The translations under genes were made by a program, and so were the position numbers. The notes beneath the pieces were generated by a model. It made no database searches and was not told the origin of the DNA. It was given only the letters and a program-made list of their open reading frames with translations. Shown piece after piece: positions 7,493-15,916 of a stretch of 64,000 nucleotides of DNA. Positions within the stretch are counted from its first letter, which is position 1, and the number at the start of each line of letters is the position of its first letter. Origin of the DNA: Marivita sp. XM-24bin2 (GTDB lineage Bacteria; Pseudomonadota; Alphaproteobacteria; Rhodobacterales; Rhodobacteraceae); the NCBI GenBank assembly GCA_003149565.1, contig QCWH01000011.1:1-64000 (forward strand), read 5' to 3'.

Positions 7493-8559
7493 GCCGGCAC
7501 CTTGCGGTCAAACTCGATGCGGAAGCGGATGAGAGTGAAGGTCAGCAGGTAGAAGAACAGAAGCAATCCCTGGAACACCTCGACCGCCGCGACCGGAAGC
7601 CCTGCGGACACGGTGGCGCTGTCGCCGCCGATATAGATGACAGAGATCAGGAAGCTCGATGCGATGATCCCCAGCGGGTTCAACCCGCCCACATAGGCCA
7701 CGATGATTGCGGCGTAGCCGTAGCCCGACGTGACCGAGCGCTGAAGTTGCCCCAACGGCCCGGCGACCTCGCTCGCCCCGGCTATGCCTGCAGCCAAGCC
7801 ACCAAGACCAAGACCCAGCCACACCATGCGAGGGGCAGAGAACCCGGCATAAAGCGCTGCGCGTGGGGCCAACCCCGCGGTGCGCAGTTGATAGCCCCGG
7901 AAATGGTGCTGCATCATCAGGTAGGCAAAGACGCTCGCCAGAAGAGCGAATAGCAATGAGATGTTGGTCCGCGTCCCGTCAAACAGGATCGGCAGCATCG
8001 CATTGTCGGGGAACATGACCGTTTGAGGAAAATTGAACCCGCGCGGGTCTTTCCATGGCCCCAGAAGCAAATAGTTCAGGATCTGCACGGCGATCAGCGC
8101 CAACATGAGCGTGACAAGGATCTCCGACGCTCCGAACCGGGTGCGCAACGCAGCGGCGATCAGCGCATAAACAGTGCCACCCAACGCACCGAACGCGATC
8201 ATCGCCGGCAGCATCATCGGGAAATCCCCGTCCGGGTAATAGACCGGCAGCGCCGAAGCGCAAAGCGCACCGACGATGAACTGCCCCTCGGCTCCGATAT
8301 TGAACACGTTGGCGCGGAACCCGATGGCCAGCCCCTGCGCGATCAGGAGCAGCGGCGCCATTTTCAGCAGGACTTCGGAAAAGCTGTACCAACTCAGGAA
8401 CGGCTTGAGCAGCAGCGCATGTAGCGCCGCGCCCGCATCTTTGCCCAGCGCGGCAAAGAGGATGAGGCTTGCAAGGCAAGTCAGGACCAGCGCCAGCACA
8501 GGTGCTGTGAACATCGCAATGCGCGAGGCGGAGTCGCGGCGGATCAGTCGGAGTTTCAC
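7489..8559 (-). CDS. BMP-type ABC transporter permease 1
   Basis: A 356-residue integral membrane permease, partner of the 294-residue permease. It starts with a short basic segment (KLRLIRRDSASRIAMF) and then several transmembrane helices. It contains the family block FRANVFNIGAEGQFIVGALC and a C-terminal VAAVEVFQGLLLFFYLL helix. GTG at 8559 is chosen because it overlaps the ATPase stop (GTGA) as in a coupled operon; the longer upstream frame lies inside the ATPase gene and is not protein-like. It is predicted to form the membrane pore with permease 2 and to be driven by the double ATPase. Confidence 0.88.
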   Translation of the reverse strand: MKLRLIRRDSASRIAMFTAPVLALVLTCLASLILFAALGKDAGAALHALLLKPFLSWYSFSEVLLKMAPLLLIAQGLAIGFRANVFNIGAEGQFIVGALCASALPVYYPDGDFPMMLPAMIAFGALGGTVYALIAAALRTRFGASEILVTLMLALIAVQILNYLLLGPWKDPRGFNFPQTVMFPDNAMLPILFDGTRTNISLLFALLASVFAYLMMQHHFRGYQLRTAGLAPRAALYAGFSAPRMVWLGLGLGGLAAGIAGASEVAGPLGQLQRSVTSGYGYAAIIVAYVGGLNPLGIIASSFLISVIYIGGDSATVSAGLPVAAVEVFQGLLLFFYLLTFTLIRFRIEFDRKVPA

Positions 8560-10055
8560 GTCGCAGCCCCAATCATGTAGCGCCCGATTTCCTGCGGAGT
8601 TGTGTCTGCCGCATCCAACGCGGGCGACAGATGCCCTTTGTGCAGAACATGCAATTTGCTGCACATCTCGAACAATTCGTCCATTTCCTCCGAAATCACG
8701 AGGATCGCACAGCCCTGATCGCGCATTTCGAGCAACCTTCGCCGGATCGCCGTCGCTGCCCCGATATCGACACCCCATGTGGGCTGGGACACGAGCATCA
8801 CATCGGGGTTCAGCATGATCTCCCGGCCCAGGATAAATTTTTGCAAATTGCCTCCTGACATCGCGCCTGCCTCAGCATCCGGTCCGGGGGTGCGCACGTC
8901 GAACGCCTCGATACACTCGCGGGTAAAGGCGCGCTCCACGCTGCGGCGGATGAACCCGCGAGACAGCATGTTCCGGCTGTGGGCAGTCAGAAGGCTGTTG
9001 TCGGCAAGCGACATCTCCGGTACCGCCCCACGCCCCAGCCGTTCCTCGGGAACAAAAGCAAAGCCCAGCTTGCGCCGCGCCATCGGGCCAAGGTGCCCGA
9101 CCTTCTTGCCCATGATCTCGATCATTCCGGGTTCCTGCGCGCGGGTCTCACCGGAAATAAGCGCCGCCAGTTCCTGCTGCCCGTTGCCCGATATCCCAGC
9201 AATACCGACAATCTCACCGCTGCGCAGTTTGAGGTCGATGCCCTCCAGCGTGGTCCCAAATCGGCTGGCGCGCGGGTGGCTCAGCGCATTGAGGCGCAGC
9301 CGTTCTTCCCCCGGTGGGCGTGGTGCCGCATGCGCAACATTTGGCATCTCGCGCCCGATCATCAACTGCGCCAGCGACCGCGCATCGTGCTCGCGCGGAT
9401 CGACGCGGCCGGTCACCTCTCCACCGCGCAACACGCTGGCGGTGTCACACAGTTCGCGGATCTCATCCAGCTTGTGCGAGATGAACAGGATCGCCATGCC
9501 CTCGGCCTGCAATTTCCGCAGCGTCTCGAACAAGCGGCGCACGCTTTGTGGCGGCAAGACCGAGGTGGGCTCGTCAAGGATCAGCAGTTTAGGATTGAGC
9601 AGCAGGCAGCGGATGATCTCGACCCGCTGGCGTTCGCCCACCGAGAGCCGATGCACCATCGCATGCGGATCGACGGACAGCCCGAACTGATCCCCCAGAT
9701 CAGCGATCTGTTGCGCCAGCTCCGCCGGCTTGCCGGGGATCATCAGCGACACGTTCTGCACGACGCTTAGGGTCTCGAAGAGCGAGAAATGCTGGAACAC
9801 CATCCCGATGCCCAGCGCCTGCGCGTCCGATGGTCGGGCAAGATGAACCTCTTGCCCGTTCCAGTAAATATGGCCCGAATCCGGCTGCTCGACGCCGTAG
9901 ATGAGCTTCATCAGGGTGGACTTGCCAGCCCCGTTTTCACCTAGCACGGCATGGATCGACCCCGAATGAACCTCGAGGTCGATGTCATGATTGGCCTGAA
10001 CGGTGCCGTAGCGCTTGGAGACCTTTGAAAGCCTCAGCAGCGCAGGCTGGCTCAC
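8556..10055 (-). CDS. BMP-type ABC transporter double-domain ATPase
   Basis: A 499-residue cytoplasmic protein with two nucleotide-binding domains in tandem. The first has Walker A GENGAGKST, signature LSVGERQRVE and Walker B LLILDEPTSVL. The second has a degenerate Walker A (GISGNGQQE) and signature MSGGNLQKFILGRE, as in sugar and nucleoside ABC ATPases of the MglA/YufO type. It powers the two permeases downstream. It overlaps the substrate-binding protein gene upstream and permease 1 downstream by four bases each. The substrate is not given by the sequence, but the family and the neighbouring deaminase point to purines or related heterocycles. Confidence 0.92.
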   Translation of the reverse strand: MSQPALLRLSKVSKRYGTVQANHDIDLEVHSGSIHAVLGENGAGKSTLMKLIYGVEQPDSGHIYWNGQEVHLARPSDAQALGIGMVFQHFSLFETLSVVQNVSLMIPGKPAELAQQIADLGDQFGLSVDPHAMVHRLSVGERQRVEIIRCLLLNPKLLILDEPTSVLPPQSVRRLFETLRKLQAEGMAILFISHKLDEIRELCDTASVLRGGEVTGRVDPREHDARSLAQLMIGREMPNVAHAAPRPPGEERLRLNALSHPRASRFGTTLEGIDLKLRSGEIVGIAGISGNGQQELAALISGETRAQEPGMIEIMGKKVGHLGPMARRKLGFAFVPEERLGRGAVPEMSLADNSLLTAHSRNMLSRGFIRRSVERAFTRECIEAFDVRTPGPDAEAGAMSGGNLQKFILGREIMLNPDVMLVSQPTWGVDIGAATAIRRRLLEMRDQGCAILVISEEMDELFEMCSKLHVLHKGHLSPALDAADTTPQEIGRYMIGAAT

Positions 10056-11146
10056 GACGGCAGCGGCGTGGTCACGCCAGCCACATGCCAGTCCATGCTT
10101 ATGATCTCGTCATCCGTCATGGCAACGCCGTCCGCAACACGCTCCGCACCGGCTTGATCGGTGAGCGGGCCTTTGAAGACGACAAAGTCTCCGGTGGCGA
10201 TTTCAGCCTGCTTGGCTTCGATCTGCGCAATCATATCGGCGGGAATGTCCGGGTTCCAATCGGCGGTGAAGACCACATCGTCTTCCATGCCCAGCCAGTA
10301 ATTCGCACCGGGGAATTCGCCTGCGACATGGCCATCGACCAAGCGCTTGAAATGCGGGCCCCAATCGGTGCCGACGACGCCAAGATATTTGCTCGGCGCG
10401 TAGCTCTTCATCGAAGAATTGAGATTGTAGGCATAGACCCCCGCCTCTTCTGCAACCGCGATCACCGATGGCGTGTCCTGCGCGTTCGAGAAGAGCACGT
10501 CGACATCCTGCGAAATCAACGCCTTGGCCGCTTCCTGTTCTGACGCAGGGTCGAACCAGCTGTTCACCCAGACGACGCTCATGGTGATTTCGGGATCGAC
10601 CGACAGCGCGCCCAGCATGAAGGCGTTGATCGAGGTGATCAGTTCCGGGATCGCAAACGCGCCGACGCAGCCGATCTTCTTGGTCTTGGTAAGCGACGCG
10701 GCGGCCATGCCCATCAGATACGTGCCTTGCCAGTACTTCGCCGTGAAGGGCGCGAAGTTCGGCTCCACCATGAAGCCCGAGGCGTGGATGATCGACACAT
10801 CGCGGTTGCGCTTGGCAATCTGGATGCCGCCATTCTGATACCCGAAGGACCCGAGCAACAAAACCTCATTGCCTTCGGAAACAAGTCCATTGGCGATACG
10901 GTCCGCATCGGGGCCTTCCATAATGTTTTCAAGAACAGTGACTTCAAGCTTGTCACCATAGGCTTCTTTCACAGTGTTCACACCTTCCATCAGCGTATGC
11001 GACCAACCCACATCGGCGATAGGGGACGGCAGCACGACGCCCATCTTCAGAACGTCCTGCGCCTGTGCGCGCATCGGCAGCGCAAGTGCGGTTGTGGCGG
11101 CCAGAGTGCCTTTGAGAAAACTTCTTCTCTTGAGTGTGTCAGACAT
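10052..11146 (-). CDS. BMP-family substrate-binding protein
   Basis: A 364-residue periplasmic binding protein of the basic-membrane-protein (BMP/PnrA) family, which typically binds nucleosides or purines. The N-terminus (KRRSFLKGTLAATTALALP) is a Tat signal peptide with a twin Arg and no lipobox Cys, so it is likely exported folded and soluble rather than as a lipoprotein. Family features include MGVVLPSPIADVGWSHT, IHASGFMVEPNFAPF and KIGCVGAFAIPELI. It overlaps the deaminase gene upstream by eight bases and the ATPase downstream by four, so it lies in the middle of the catabolic operon. Confidence 0.92.
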   Translation of the reverse strand: MSDTLKRRSFLKGTLAATTALALPMRAQAQDVLKMGVVLPSPIADVGWSHTLMEGVNTVKEAYGDKLEVTVLENIMEGPDADRIANGLVSEGNEVLLLGSFGYQNGGIQIAKRNRDVSIIHASGFMVEPNFAPFTAKYWQGTYLMGMAAASLTKTKKIGCVGAFAIPELITSINAFMLGALSVDPEITMSVVWVNSWFDPASEQEAAKALISQDVDVLFSNAQDTPSVIAVAEEAGVYAYNLNSSMKSYAPSKYLGVVGTDWGPHFKRLVDGHVAGEFPGANYWLGMEDDVVFTADWNPDIPADMIAQIEAKQAEIATGDFVVFKGPLTDQAGAERVADGVAMTDDEIISMDWHVAGVTTPLPS

Positions 11147-12536
11147 GATTATCCCTGTTGGTTGTGTTTGGCAGAATGGTGTGAAGTGTCTCTTCGGCGG
11201 CTGCGAACAGCGCGCCTTCGTCGATCCCCGGAAACTCGCCTTTGTGCCAGACGATGCGGCCGTTGATCATGGTCATGTCCGTGGGCGCGCCGACGCCGAC
11301 CTTGGCCAGAAGGCTGATGGGATCGTGGCGTGTGCCCACGAAATCAAGCTTGCGGGTGTCAATGGCGAACAGGTCTGCCGCCATGCCGGGGCGCAGCGCC
11401 CCGATGTCATTGCGACCCAGAAGCGACGCGCCACCTTCGGTCGCGTAATGCAGGAACCGTCCGGGTACGGGGACGCCGTCTTGACGGGTCGAGGCGACAA
11501 GGCATTGCAGCATGTAGCCGGAATGGATGCAGTGCATCAGGTTGGAATTGTCGTTCGACGCCGCCCCGTCGCAACCCAGCCCAACGCGTACGCCCAGCGC
11601 ATCCATCGCCGGGATGTCGGTCACCTCGGCCCCGACCAGATAGACCGGCTCCGGGCAATGCGACACACCCGTGCCCGACGCTGCCAGCTTTGTCAGTTCG
11701 TCGCGCGTCAGTTCCCAGCCATGGGCATAAAACACGTCCGGCCCGGCGAAGCCGATCTCTTCACAGTAATCGACAGTCCGCATTCCGTGGACCTGTTCGA
11801 TCACCGGGCTTTCGCCTTCGCCCACATGGCTGTGCAGGATCACGCCCTTGTCGCGCGCCAGCGCCACGGATTGTTCGAATGTCTCGCGGTAGCAGTTGAC
11901 CGGCTGGCAAGGCGCAACCGCCACCTGCCGCATGGAGAGCGGCGCGGGATCATGGAACGTGTCGATGGCGTATTCGCAAGCCGCGATAAATTCATCTGTG
12001 GTTTCCAGCATCTCGTCCGGGATCGTGCTGCCCTCGGATTTCGGCAGCGTGTTACCGCCGCGACCCGCATGAAAGCGCATACCCAGAAGCTCCGCCGCCT
12101 CGAATTGCCGGTCGATGATGTGCGACCCGGCATGGCGCGGGAAGCAGTATTGGTGGTCAAACGCCGTAGTGCAGCCGTGCTTGATCAACTCTGCCATCGC
12201 CACAACCGAGCTGTGATAGAAACAGTCCTCGGTCAGGCGCGAGAAAATGGGGTAAATCCGGTCCAGCCATTCGATCACTGAATAGCGTGTCCAATCGAGT
12301 TCTGCCCGATTACGGACAAAGCACTGGAAGAAGTGGTGATGTGTATTGACAAGGCCGGGATAGACGAAGTGACCTGCGGCGTTGATCACCTCGGTCCCGT
12401 GTGGCGCGCGACGAGACAGGCCGGGTTCAATCGCCGTGATAACGCCGTTTTCGCAAAGGATATCGTGGTGCCACAGCACCGGTTCGCTGGCGGAGATAAC
12501 GATCGCCTCGCAATTCTCGAGCAGGATCGCGGTCAT
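11139..12536 (-). CDS. Amidohydrolase, 8-oxoguanine deaminase-like
   Basis: A 465-residue amidohydrolase-superfamily enzyme. Zinc-binding HxH (H66, H68) is in NTHHHFFQ. Further family blocks are HSHVGEGESPV (His), FYAHGWEL (His) and GLGCDGAASNDNSN (Asp). The layout is that of purine/triazine deaminases such as 8-oxoguanine deaminase, guanine deaminase and chlorohydrolases, which release ammonia from an amino-substituted heterocycle. It follows the GST gene with a four-base overlap and is directly upstream of the BMP-type transporter, so it probably acts on the imported or oxygenated purine-like substrate. The precise substrate cannot be read from sequence; 8-oxoguanine or a methylated relative is my preferred guess. 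Confidence 0.82.
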   Translation of the reverse strand: MTAILLENCEAIVISASEPVLWHHDILCENGVITAIEPGLSRRAPHGTEVINAAGHFVYPGLVNTHHHFFQCFVRNRAELDWTRYSVIEWLDRIYPIFSRLTEDCFYHSSVVAMAELIKHGCTTAFDHQYCFPRHAGSHIIDRQFEAAELLGMRFHAGRGGNTLPKSEGSTIPDEMLETTDEFIAACEYAIDTFHDPAPLSMRQVAVAPCQPVNCYRETFEQSVALARDKGVILHSHVGEGESPVIEQVHGMRTVDYCEEIGFAGPDVFYAHGWELTRDELTKLAASGTGVSHCPEPVYLVGAEVTDIPAMDALGVRVGLGCDGAASNDNSNLMHCIHSGYMLQCLVASTRQDGVPVPGRFLHYATEGGASLLGRNDIGALRPGMAADLFAIDTRKLDFVGTRHDPISLLAKVGVGAPTDMTMINGRIVWHKGEFPGIDEGALFAAAEETLHTILPNTTNRDNHV

Positions 12537-13147
12537 GCCGGATGCGCCAGTTCATGCAAACGGTGGATGCCGGGCATTTCAATGAAACCTGGGAGTGATC
12601 TGATTGCGCGCATCCAAAGGCGAACAGATGGATACGGATCAAGACTGACCCCTCCATCCGGGGCCAGCGCAGTATTCGGGAAGCAGGCAATGTCCGCGAT
12701 GGTTGGAGCTTTCCCAGTCAAAAAGATCAGGTCATCAAACCGTTGTTCCGTCAGATGGGCCTCTAGCTTGCGGAGTGCTGTCACACCTGCCGTGCGGGCT
12801 GTGTCGATGTCCGCTGCATAACCGATCACATCATGCAGGCGAGCAAGGCCAAGACTGTCATTCAGGTTCGATGCGAAGGCCAGCCACGTGTCATCATCTG
12901 CGCTCCGCCACTCGGGATGATCCGACGTCAGGTGCCGCAGGATGTCGGCACTGTCGGTAAGTACCGTGTCGCCATCTTTCAGGATTGGCAGTGTGCCATT
13001 CGGGTTCAGCACCAGCATCTCGGGCGACTTGTGTTCGCGACCGGGGTGGAAGTTCACCGCCTGCAAGGTCAAAGGCGCGCCAAGCAAAGCTGCCATCAGG
13101 CGGACCTTGTAACATCTGGCGCTCAGGACGTAGTCGTACAGGATCAT
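12533..13147 (-). CDS. Glutathione S-transferase-like protein
   Basis: A 204-residue GST: an N-terminal thioredoxin-like domain (MILYDYVLSARCYKVRLMAA, NPNGTLPILKDGDTVLTDSADILRHL with the cis-Pro and the glutathione-contacting Ser/Asp) and a helical C-terminal domain from about residue 85. It sits in a four-base overlap series between the Rieske oxygenase catalytic protein (upstream) and the deaminase (downstream). In the known caffeine-degrading complex NdmCDE, the GST-like NdmE is a structural partner of the oxygenase rather than a conjugating enzyme. The same arrangement here suggests a structural role, which is inference. A conventional glutathione-dependent ring-opening or conjugation role is the alternative. 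Confidence 0.85.
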   Translation of the reverse strand: MILYDYVLSARCYKVRLMAALLGAPLTLQAVNFHPGREHKSPEMLVLNPNGTLPILKDGDTVLTDSADILRHLTSDHPEWRSADDDTWLAFASNLNDSLGLARLHDVIGYAADIDTARTAGVTALRKLEAHLTEQRFDDLIFLTGKAPTIADIACFPNTALAPDGGVSLDPYPSVRLWMRAIRSLPGFIEMPGIHRLHELAHPA

Positions 13148-13980
13148 GCCGCCACCAGTTGCGCGCCGTAGGTGTAGCCGATCTTCTTGAGCCAGCGACG
13201 ATAGGCGACCGAGGTCATATCAGCCTGTGTCGGCACCTCCATCCCCGGATCGAGCGGCAGTTTGCGCGGCAACTGGTTTTCAAGGATCGACCGGTCCTGC
13301 ATGAAGATCAGCTGCTGAAACGAAACCATCTCGGACATGGTGGAATCGTCATCATAAAGCGCCATCCAAGGCCAAACCTCGCACCATTCGTCGGTCAGGG
13401 GCTGCACGAAAAGCGTGATGATGTCCCATTCACCGGGGCGCGGAGGGCATGTCTTGTAAAGTACCGAGCAGGTCGGTGCGGGAACGCGGTACATGTATTC
13501 GGTGGTGATCCCACCTGCAGCAGATTTGGCCGCCTGCGGCTGGAAGAATTTGACCTTTGTGGCCCAGACTTCGTCTACTTCCTCGCGGATTTTCACGTCG
13601 TAGCGGTCCACTTCGGTGTGGGGCTCGGCCCCGAGGATATCGGTATGCACGAAAGGAAAATGCGCGATGTCGAGGAAGTTCTCGACAGCGCGCAGCGGCG
13701 AGCATTTGACTTTGACCGATCCGACATCCACCAGGCGGCGACCGGGGCTGTCCGCTTCGGGAATGGTAAAAAGATCACGGTTGGGCTGACCAGGGCTGGT
13801 CCAAAGGTGGCCGAACCGTTCCACGGTAGGCAGCGGGGTGCCGGAGGCGTCCTTGACCCAACAAATCCCATCTTCGCGGCCCAGTTTAATTTTTTTACCA
13901 AGCAGTAAAGTTTCCCTCGGAGCGTCGATCCCCGAGATCATCGCAACAGGATACCAATGATTGTCGATGGCCGCGCTCAT
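13144..13980 (-). CDS. Rieske-type oxygenase catalytic protein lacking the Rieske cluster
   Basis: A 278-residue protein with the mononuclear-iron domain of aromatic-ring/N-demethylating Rieske oxygenases. The facial triad is H107 and H112 in NFLDIAHFPFVH plus a probable D229 in MQDRSILENQ, and D104 is the bridging Asp. The N-terminus still looks like the start of a Rieske domain (NHWYPVAMISGI, LLLGKKIKLGRED), but the CxH and CxxH cluster-binding part is missing and the chain passes straight to GHLWTSPGQP. The [2Fe-2S] centre is presumably supplied by the neighbouring 200-residue Rieske protein. It overlaps both neighbours by four bases (ATGA). The closest analogue I know is NdmC of caffeine catabolism, which also lacks its own Rieske domain. 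Confidence 0.85.
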   Translation of the reverse strand: MSAAIDNHWYPVAMISGIDAPRETLLLGKKIKLGREDGICWVKDASGTPLPTVERFGHLWTSPGQPNRDLFTIPEADSPGRRLVDVGSVKVKCSPLRAVENFLDIAHFPFVHTDILGAEPHTEVDRYDVKIREEVDEVWATKVKFFQPQAAKSAAGGITTEYMYRVPAPTCSVLYKTCPPRPGEWDIITLFVQPLTDEWCEVWPWMALYDDDSTMSEMVSFQQLIFMQDRSILENQLPRKLPLDPGMEVPTQADMTSVAYRRWLKKIGYTYGAQLVAA

Positions 13981-14579
13981 GCTGGCACCCCCTCAAGCGT
14001 TGTGCGCAAATCCTCGACCCAGCGCGATACTTCCTTGCGATCCGCATCCGGCGCGGCGAGGACGTGGAGAACGCACATGGTATCCGTACACGGCTGTACG
14101 GCTAGCAGCGTGTCATAGTCCGAAACGACGGCGATTGTCGTAAATCCGGCAGCTCCGAAATGAGCAGCAACATCCTTTGCGGACAGAGAAACCGGAACCG
14201 ACCGGACCGGAACCCGCGCGCCGAGCACTGGCAGCGGATCGTCGACTGAGTTGAGTGACACCCAAATCACACCGCCTTCTTCAACACAGGTATAGGTCGG
14301 GACGCAGATCGTATCCGGCGGTGTCAGCTTGGGGTGCGCCGGGATATAATCACAAGACCCTGTCTGGTTATACTGCCAGCCGTGATAGATGCAGGCGAGC
14401 GTCTCGCCTCGGACAAACCCATGTGACAGGCGCATGCCCCGATGCGGACAGCGATCGGACCACGCATGGTAGCGCCCCGAGGGCGTACACCAGATTGCCA
14501 TTTCCGTGTCTTCAATGCGGCTTGGGATCACAACACCCGGAGGCACATCTTTCGCCAAGCCAACAGCAATCCAGTTCAT
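13977..14579 (-). CDS. Stand-alone Rieske [2Fe-2S] protein
   Basis: A 200-residue protein whose first about 110 residues are a Rieske domain with both cluster motifs: C44-P-H46 in DRCPHRG and C63-x-x-H66 in CIYHGWQY. The C-terminal 90 residues (including VQPCTDTMCVLHVLAAPDAD) are not recognised and contain no mononuclear-iron triad. ATG at 14579 is chosen because GGAGA lies 6 bases upstream; longer frames are not protein-like. Its stop overlaps the start of the oxygenase catalytic gene, so electron transfer from this protein to that one is likely. No flavin reductase is encoded nearby, so a housekeeping reductase would have to supply electrons. It is probably the first gene of a transcript starting in the 126-base gap upstream. 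Confidence 0.85.
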   Translation of the reverse strand: MNWIAVGLAKDVPPGVVIPSRIEDTEMAIWCTPSGRYHAWSDRCPHRGMRLSHGFVRGETLACIYHGWQYNQTGSCDYIPAHPKLTPPDTICVPTYTCVEEGGVIWVSLNSVDDPLPVLGARVPVRSVPVSLSAKDVAAHFGAAGFTTIAVVSDYDTLLAVQPCTDTMCVLHVLAAPDADRKEVSRWVEDLRTTLEGVPA

Positions 14580-14619
14580 AGATTCTCCGTCAAAGTCGGG
14601 GAAGGTTAGACGGAACGAA

Positions 14620-14636
14620 CTTGTGCAATCAACAAG
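14620..14636. promoter_or_regulatory. Candidate operator site A upstream of the Rieske gene
   Basis: CTTGTGCAATCAACAAG has inverted ends (CTTGT and ACAAG) and lies 41 bases upstream of the Rieske start. A second, very similar site lies 38 bases further upstream in the opposite orientation. The size and symmetry suit a dimeric repressor of GntR type, but no regulator gene is adjacent. Confidence 0.4.
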
Positions 14637-14673
14637 CCCACCCCTCAACACCGTCGGGAACCGGTGGTTTTTG

Positions 14674-14691
14674 CTTATTTATTGCACTAAG
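14674..14691. promoter_or_regulatory. Candidate operator site B upstream of the Rieske gene
   Basis: Read on the minus strand, CTTAGTGCAATAAATAAG shares the core GTGCAAT and the CTT/AAG ends with site A. The site lies in an AT-rich stretch that could hold the promoter of the Rieske-to-permease transcript. Confidence 0.4.
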
Positions 14692-14705
14692 CGATGAAAA
14701 TGTGA

Positions 14706-14969
14706 TCACCGGCCCTGTCGGGCGCACGCGGCGGTTGTGATGGTCATTGTCTCGACGAGCACGCTTTCCGGCCCGAGACTCATCCCAAGAGCCAAAGCCT
14801 GCAGCATTTCCTCGGCCCCGACCGCAGTCACTTGCAGACCGGAGGGCACCTGCTCTGTCGTCACATGGTCAAGACCCAGTTTGTGCGCATGACGGGCTAT
14901 CCAACGTGGGAAGTCGGGGCTTTCGACATGGCCAGTCAAATGAATGCGCGCAGACATTATTTCAGACAT
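14706..14969 (-). CDS. Divergent acylphosphatase-like protein
   Basis: An 87-residue protein with the length and pattern of an acylphosphatase (ARIHLTGHVESPDFPRWIAR, then AHKLGLDHVTTEQVPSGLQV). Acylphosphatases cut carboxyl-phosphate bonds with a conserved Arg in the GxVQGVGFR loop and an Asn in a GWVRN strand. Here the loop reads GHVESPDFPRW and the second motif reads HVTTEQ, so the Asn is missing and the Arg position is doubtful. It may be inactive or have a binding role. The start at 14969 has AGGGGA 6 bases upstream. It lies 20 bases after the amidase gene and is likely in the same operon. Confidence 0.6.
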   Translation of the reverse strand: MSEIMSARIHLTGHVESPDFPRWIARHAHKLGLDHVTTEQVPSGLQVTAVGAEEMLQALALGMSLGPESVLVETMTITTAACARQGR

Positions 14970-14989
14970 TCAGATCCCCTTGAGGCCGT

Positions 14990-15916
14990 CTATGCGAGAC
15001 AGGATTTCGGCATCATCATATGGACACCCTTTTCGCGGTTGACGGTCTGGGTGATCCGAAGATCACCAGCGAGAGAGCACAGCATATAGGCTTCCGCGCG
15101 GGTAATGCCGACGCGTTGAGAGACAAACTCAATCATTCGGCGGAGCGCAATCTCGACACAGACATCCAGATCGGCGTGCATCCCCATCGTGATGTAATGT
15201 GTTGGTGTCTCTGCCTCGGGATAAATCACATCGAGGTCTTGTCGCACCGTCAGACGGAAGCGGCCTTGCAGCGCAGTTTCAATTGCGGTGACACAAACTT
15301 CGCCGTCGCCTTGCGCTGCATGACCATCACCGCAGGAAAACAGTGCGGCTTCATTGAAGACCGGCAGATAAAGCGTCGTGCCTGCCACCAGTTCCTTGTT
15401 GTCGAGATTGCCGCCATGCGCCCGAGGTTCGATGGTCGAGATGCGTCCCCAAGCTGGGGATGGAGCAACGGCCATCACACCGAAGAACGGTGCAAGCGGC
15501 AGTTTGAGCCCCCAAGGCATGGTTGCCTCGTTCCGGTCCTTATCGAGAGGGACAATGACTTTATGGGTGTCGTCGAAATCCAGAGGCAAGGTACCCGCAA
15601 GAGGACGGATGAAATTGTAGCCCCAATCCTGCCGCAGCTGCACATCGAGGATATCGACCTGCAACACGTCTCCGGGCATCGCGCCGTCCACTGCGACAGG
15701 TCCGGTCAGGATATGCCCGGGTGCCGTCGGTTCACCTGCGGCCTGCAACTCCAAAAGCTCGGGTGGCACATGATATCCGGCGCCGGGAAGCATGGCCTTG
15801 CCACCAGAGACGGAATTCATGGTGACTTCGGCACCGCTTTCAACATGTGCGACCGGCGCGATGGTGGCGTCGAAATACCCCCAGTGGCATGTTTTCAGTC
15901 CTGCTTCGATGATCAT
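14990..15916 (-). CDS. Acetamidase/formamidase family protein
   Basis: A 308-residue FmdA/AmdA-family amidase. Family blocks are SGGKAMLPGAG, HILTGPVAVDGAMPGDVLQV (the GP...VxGAxPGDxL signature), RISTIEPRAHGGNLDNKELV and LFSCGDGHAAQGDGEVC (the GDxHAxQGDGE motif). These enzymes hydrolyse formamide, acetamide or similar small amides to ammonia and a carboxylate. ATG at 15916 overlaps the stop of the M20 hydrolase gene (ATGA), which fixes the start. In this operon a formamidase could finish the breakdown of a ring-opened purine or other N-heterocycle; that is inferred from context. Confidence 0.87.
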   Translation of the reverse strand: MIIEAGLKTCHWGYFDATIAPVAHVESGAEVTMNSVSGGKAMLPGAGYHVPPELLELQAAGEPTAPGHILTGPVAVDGAMPGDVLQVDILDVQLRQDWGYNFIRPLAGTLPLDFDDTHKVIVPLDKDRNEATMPWGLKLPLAPFFGVMAVAPSPAWGRISTIEPRAHGGNLDNKELVAGTTLYLPVFNEAALFSCGDGHAAQGDGEVCVTAIETALQGRFRLTVRQDLDVIYPEAETPTHYITMGMHADLDVCVEIALRRMIEFVSQRVGITRAEAYMLCSLAGDLRITQTVNREKGVHMMMPKSCLA

